From the NCBI GenBank assembly GCA_963781805.1, contig CAWAHF010000004.1, positions 4,836,001 to 4,900,000 of the forward strand: a stretch of DNA of 64,000 nt, in the 5' to 3' direction. The translations under genes and the position numbers were made by a program. The notes under the pieces were generated by a model that saw only the letters and a program-made list of their open reading frames with translations, searched no databases and was not told where the DNA came from. Positions within the stretch are counted from its first letter, which is position 1, and every line of letters begins with the position of its first letter. The stretch comes from JAFGPL01 sp963781805. Lineage in GTDB: Bacteria; Bacteroidota; Bacteroidia; Bacteroidales; UBA10428. Below, piece after piece: positions 61,650-64,000 of this stretch.

Positions 61650-61670
61650 AGCCTGTCCCGCCCCAGCGGG
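61650..61670 (+). repeat. 21-nt palindromic insert B in the RHS core
   Basis: The consensus GYTGHEHLDEF reads GYTGH-SLSRPSGK-HLDEF here. The net excess is 21 nt, in frame, and centres on TCCCGC-CCCA-GCGGGA (61656-61671), a perfect short hairpin. Confidence 0.6.
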
Positions 61671-62661
61671 AAACACCTGGATGAATTTGCTTTAATTAAC
61701 ATGAATGGCAGGGTGTATGACCCAGTCTTTGGAAGGTTCTTGAGTGTAGATAATTATGTGCAGTCGCCTGGATCAACCCAGGCTTTTAATAGGTACTCAT
61801 ATTGCCTTAATAATCCTCTAAAATTTACCGATCCAAGTGGGCAAAAATTTAAATTATTTAATATTATTTTTTTCCCGTTTGCCATTATTATGGGTTCTAT
61901 GGATTTTGTTGGAGAACTAATAGAAACTGGTTCATTTAAAAAAGCCATAATTGCTTGGGGTAATACTTTTAATAGTATCATGAATTTTAGTAGTAATCTT
62001 CAGGATTGGATCTTTAAAGGTAATCAAAGTAATTACAGTTTTACCACAGGTCAACCAGGTACATTACCAGTTCCTACTACTGTGACTTTGTCTGGAAAAG
62101 AATACTGTGGATATTACTTTGATGATCTAAAATCAATGGTTAATTTTATGTGGTCAACTTCAAACGATACCGAAGTGGATGCAGAATTATCTGCATACGT
62201 TTTATATGATGAAGCAACCAAAACATACTATTATTGGCTTAATGATTGGTATGGAAATGATAATCAAACTTCTGATAATCCATATCAACTTGATCCAAAC
62301 AATCCTAAAGTCGCTACATTTGATGGTAAACGAATTATAGCTCAAATTCATACACACCCAATTTCATATTATCAGAGTCAGAATAATTTAGATGGATATG
62401 ATGGTCCTAGCTATAAGGATTATCGTTTTGCGGTAGAACTTGGCATTAATGTATATTCTATTGGTCCGCATACTGTTTCGCAAATTAATGTATTGAGTGA
62501 ATATTATACCCCAGATCAATTTATAAATGATTTAGCCGGAAGGACTTATCCCGATAATCCATTATTATTCGATAAGATAAATCCTTTTTTCTTTATGACT
62601 TTGGATGATTTTCTCAATGCTCCAAGAATTAATAGATGGTTTTAAATTAAAATACTAAAAA

Positions 62662-63186
62662 ATGAATCGATTTTATTTTATATTGTTTTTAGCCTCCCTT
62701 CTAACACCAAATTATTTAAAAGGAAGCGACTCAACAAATGTATATCTTAAGGAGGCAATTTTTAAAGGAATAAATGAAATGGTTAAATTAGATAAGCATA
62801 GTTATTTAGACAAAAGAGTATATGTTGTAAAAATAATTAGCATTGGTAACCATAGAGGCGAGTTCTCTATCAGCTATATACACAATGATTATGAATATGA
62901 AATGGTAAAACCTTCGCATTTCATTTTAATTTCTAACAAAGTAGTTCTAATTAGAACTGATTCACTTAGTAAAAAGTTTACTGCTATAAGCAAACTAACA
63001 CCAATTACAACAAACATAAAGAATCTGATATTTGATAAACTTGCTGGTCCTAATAATATGGTTACTGGTCAACCATCGGACGTATTGGTTGTCCATTATC
63101 GAAGAAGGAATATCAAAACAATGTTATATTCTGGTATTTCTAATTTTTTAGAAAAAAAATATAGTTTTTATAATGATGAGAGATAA
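62662..63186 (+). CDS. Exported hypothetical protein, probable immunity partner
   Basis: A 174-residue protein with a short signal peptide (MNRFYFILFLASLLTPNYLKG) and no recognised domain. Features are KRVYVVKIISIGNHRGEFSI and SHFILISNKVVLIRTDSL. It starts 16 bp behind the RHS/JAB gene in the same direction, the usual place of an immunity gene in polymorphic toxin cassettes. A periplasmic location would fit protection against a toxin that acts there. The function is inferred from position only; codon use is as AT-rich as the toxin domain. Confidence 0.55.
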   Translation: MNRFYFILFLASLLTPNYLKGSDSTNVYLKEAIFKGINEMVKLDKHSYLDKRVYVVKIISIGNHRGEFSISYIHNDYEYEMVKPSHFILISNKVVLIRTDSLSKKFTAISKLTPITTNIKNLIFDKLAGPNNMVTGQPSDVLVVHYRRRNIKTMLYSGISNFLEKKYSFYNDER

Positions 63187-63210
63187 TTCTTAAAACTAAG
63201 ATAAATCACG

Positions 63211-63240
63211 CCCCGCTAATTGACGTTTGTAACGTCAATC
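63211..63240 (+). repeat. REP-like palindrome 1
   Basis: CCCCGCTA is followed by ATTGACGTT-TGT-AACGTCAAT, a perfect 9-bp inverted repeat. The layout (CCCCGCT head, GTTTGTAAC loop) resembles the next REP and the Bacteroidota REP pattern. Confidence 0.6.
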
Positions 63241-63265
63241 TATAGAAAACTTAAGCAGGTTGTAC

Positions 63266-63302
63266 CCCACTGGCGCGCGTTTAGCTTTAGCGTAACGCGT
63301 AC
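63266..63302 (+). repeat. REP-like palindrome 2, left flank of transposase
   Basis: Begins CCCACTGGCGCGCG and folds into CGCGTTTAGC-TTTA-GCGTAACGCG with one bulge. It is repeated inverted at 63953-63989 with 35 of 37 positions identical. Confidence 0.8.
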
Positions 63303-63384
63303 TAACTATGTAAACTACAATAATTACCAAGAGGAAAAATTTTGCTTTATCAAAACAATGAGATACTTTTGGGAAAAAGTGATA

Positions 63385-63952
63385 ATGTCAGAAAAGTATA
63401 AAATAAGAAATCCTGAAGGTATTTATTTTATTACGTCTACCGTTGTTCATTGGATAGATGCCTGCCTGCCGGCAAAGGCAGGTTTTTGCCCGGGCGAACC
63501 ATAAAATAACCTTGGTTGAATCATTAGAATATTGCCGGAAGAATAAAGGCCTTGTCATATTTGCCTGGTGCCTGATGAGTAGCCATTTGCACATGGTTGT
63601 AAAAGCAACATACAATAATTTACCGGAAATTATGCGTGATTTTAAGAAGCATACTGCAAGAGAAATAATAAAGAACATAAAAGAAGAGCCTGAAAGTAGG
63701 CGTGAATGGTTATTAAGGGCTTTTGAGGGGGCAGGTAAAAATTTAAAACGAATAACTAATTATAAATTCTGGCAAGACGGTAATCACCCAATTGAGCTTG
63801 ATACGAATGAAACAATTGAACAAAAGATTAATTATATACATTTCAATCCTGTTGAAGATTTGATAGTTGAGAGACCAGAAGATTATTTATACTCAAGTGC
63901 GCGTAACTATGCTGGTATGAATGGAGTATTAAATGTTGAAATAATGCAATGA
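63385..63952 (+). pseudogene. REP-associated Y1 (HUH) transposase, frameshifted
   Basis: The gene starts MSEKYKIRNPEGIYFITSTV, is interrupted after HWID at 63460 and continues in another frame with VFARANHKITLVESLEYC. The HUH motif is in AWCLMSSHLHMVVKA. The nucleophile is probably the Tyr of KINYIHFNPVEDLIV. The C-terminus RPEDYLYSSARNYAG is typical. The total fits the ~180-residue single-domain RAYT group. The interruption is a 22-nt palindrome (63461-63482) that shifts the frame; removing it restores WID-VFARANHK. The gene ends 1 nt before the right REP. It should mobilise REP sequences, but this copy is broken. Confidence 0.8.
63461..63482 (+). repeat. 22-nt palindromic insert C in the transposase gene
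   Basis: The insert begins CCTGCCTGCC, ends GGCAGG and has complementary ends (CCTGCC/GGCAGG). Like insert A it follows GATG and shares the GCCTGCCTGCC core. Its length of 22 nt breaks the frame. Confidence 0.7.
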
Positions 63953-63989
63953 GCACGCGTTACGCTAAAGCTAAACGCGCGCTAGTGGG
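63953..63989 (-). repeat. REP-like palindrome 3, right flank of transposase
   Basis: Inverted copy of the repeat at 63266-63302 (two mismatches in 37), starting at the base behind the transposase stop codon. Confidence 0.8.
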
Positions 63990-64000
63990 AGGTGATGGTC

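Larger units (their letters stand above)
61371..62645 (+). pseudogene. 5'-truncated RHS-core protein with C-terminal JAB-like toxin domain
   Basis: The frame begins right after a stop (61368-61370) with HYISGGDGLAAVYI, the usual final part of an RHS barrel; the long YD-repeat part is absent. The RHS core follows (GRVYDPVFGRFLSVDNYVQS; RYSYCLNNPLKFTDPSG). Possible starts are GTG 61437 or ATG 61446. The variable C-terminus (~260 residues) contains IIAQIHTHPISYY and later GPSYKDYRF, an H-x-H-P...S-x-x-D pattern of JAB/MPN metallopeptidases found in polymorphic toxins. Two palindromic inserts lie in the core (listed separately). It is a silent toxin cassette or the remnant of one; a full RHS gene elsewhere could acquire it by recombination. 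Confidence 0.75.

Noticed and set aside
63388..63678. 96-codon minus-strand frame
   Set aside because: Antisense to the broken transposase, which has clear family motifs.

Overview
The window is a chromosome segment of a Bacteroidota bacterium, most likely class Bacteroidia. Supporting features are a 1.7-kDa-scale adhesin-like protein ending in a type IX secretion (T9SS) sorting domain, a BamA-like lipoprotein of the TamL type, DUF3467 directly behind rpoC, a short bS21 gene, and several promoters of the Bacteroidota pattern (TTG, 19 nt, TAnnTTTG). The gene content (split sulfur-transport proteins, a PsrABC-type molybdoenzyme, ETF-linked fatty-acid oxidation, no oxidase visible) suggests an anaerobe or facultative anaerobe. 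This lifestyle statement is inference.

Layout. 1-5.5 kb: a FIST sensor overlapping a PAS histidine kinase that runs off the left edge, an aromatic amino acid decarboxylase, an unknown gene and aat. 5.6-14.7 kb: two tRNA-Leu genes, a PKD lipoprotein, larE, a TrmH-type methyltransferase, tamL, fructose-bisphosphate aldolase, an NSS transporter and a helix-hairpin-helix protein. 14.8-30.2 kb: the conserved translation/transcription block rpsU, xerC, hpf, four tRNAs, tuf, tRNA-Trp, secE, nusG, rplKAJL, rpoB, rpoC, DUF3467. 30.2-38.2 kb: a barrel protein, an SDR, then a five-gene fatty-acid oxidation operon (etfB, etfA, a two-part ETF:menaquinone oxidoreductase, acyl-CoA dehydrogenase). 38.5-44.4 kb: the large T9SS cargo protein and an unknown gene.

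44.5-55.8 kb is one minus-strand functional block. A riboswitch-like leader precedes molybdenum-cofactor genes (mobA, mobB, moeA, moaA, moaC, MOSC-MogA fusion), followed by psrABC, two half-size YeeE/YedE sulfur transporters and a rhodanese-fold protein whose only cysteine is its last residue. The first part makes the cofactor that PsrA needs; the rest handles polysulfide or thiosulfate. 55.9-61.2 kb: an internally deleted hybrid histidine kinase, a nitrogen operon (barrel, PII, AmtB), and a TrpB2-type gene with a leader peptide and attenuator. 61.4-64 kb: a truncated RHS/JAB polymorphic-toxin gene with a probable immunity gene, then a broken REP-associated Y1 transposase between inverted REP palindromes.

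Most interesting points: (1) three short GC-rich palindromes apparently inserted inside coding sequences in the last 2.6 kb, two in frame in the RHS gene and one breaking the REP transposase; (2) the complete REP-transposase-REP unit; (3) a mutually exclusive aptamer/antiterminator/terminator leader in front of mobA; (4) a trpB leader peptide with terminator; (5) the rhodanese-like protein with Ser in the catalytic position and a C-terminal GGC; (6) a MITE-like element and several period-7/8 intergenic repeats.
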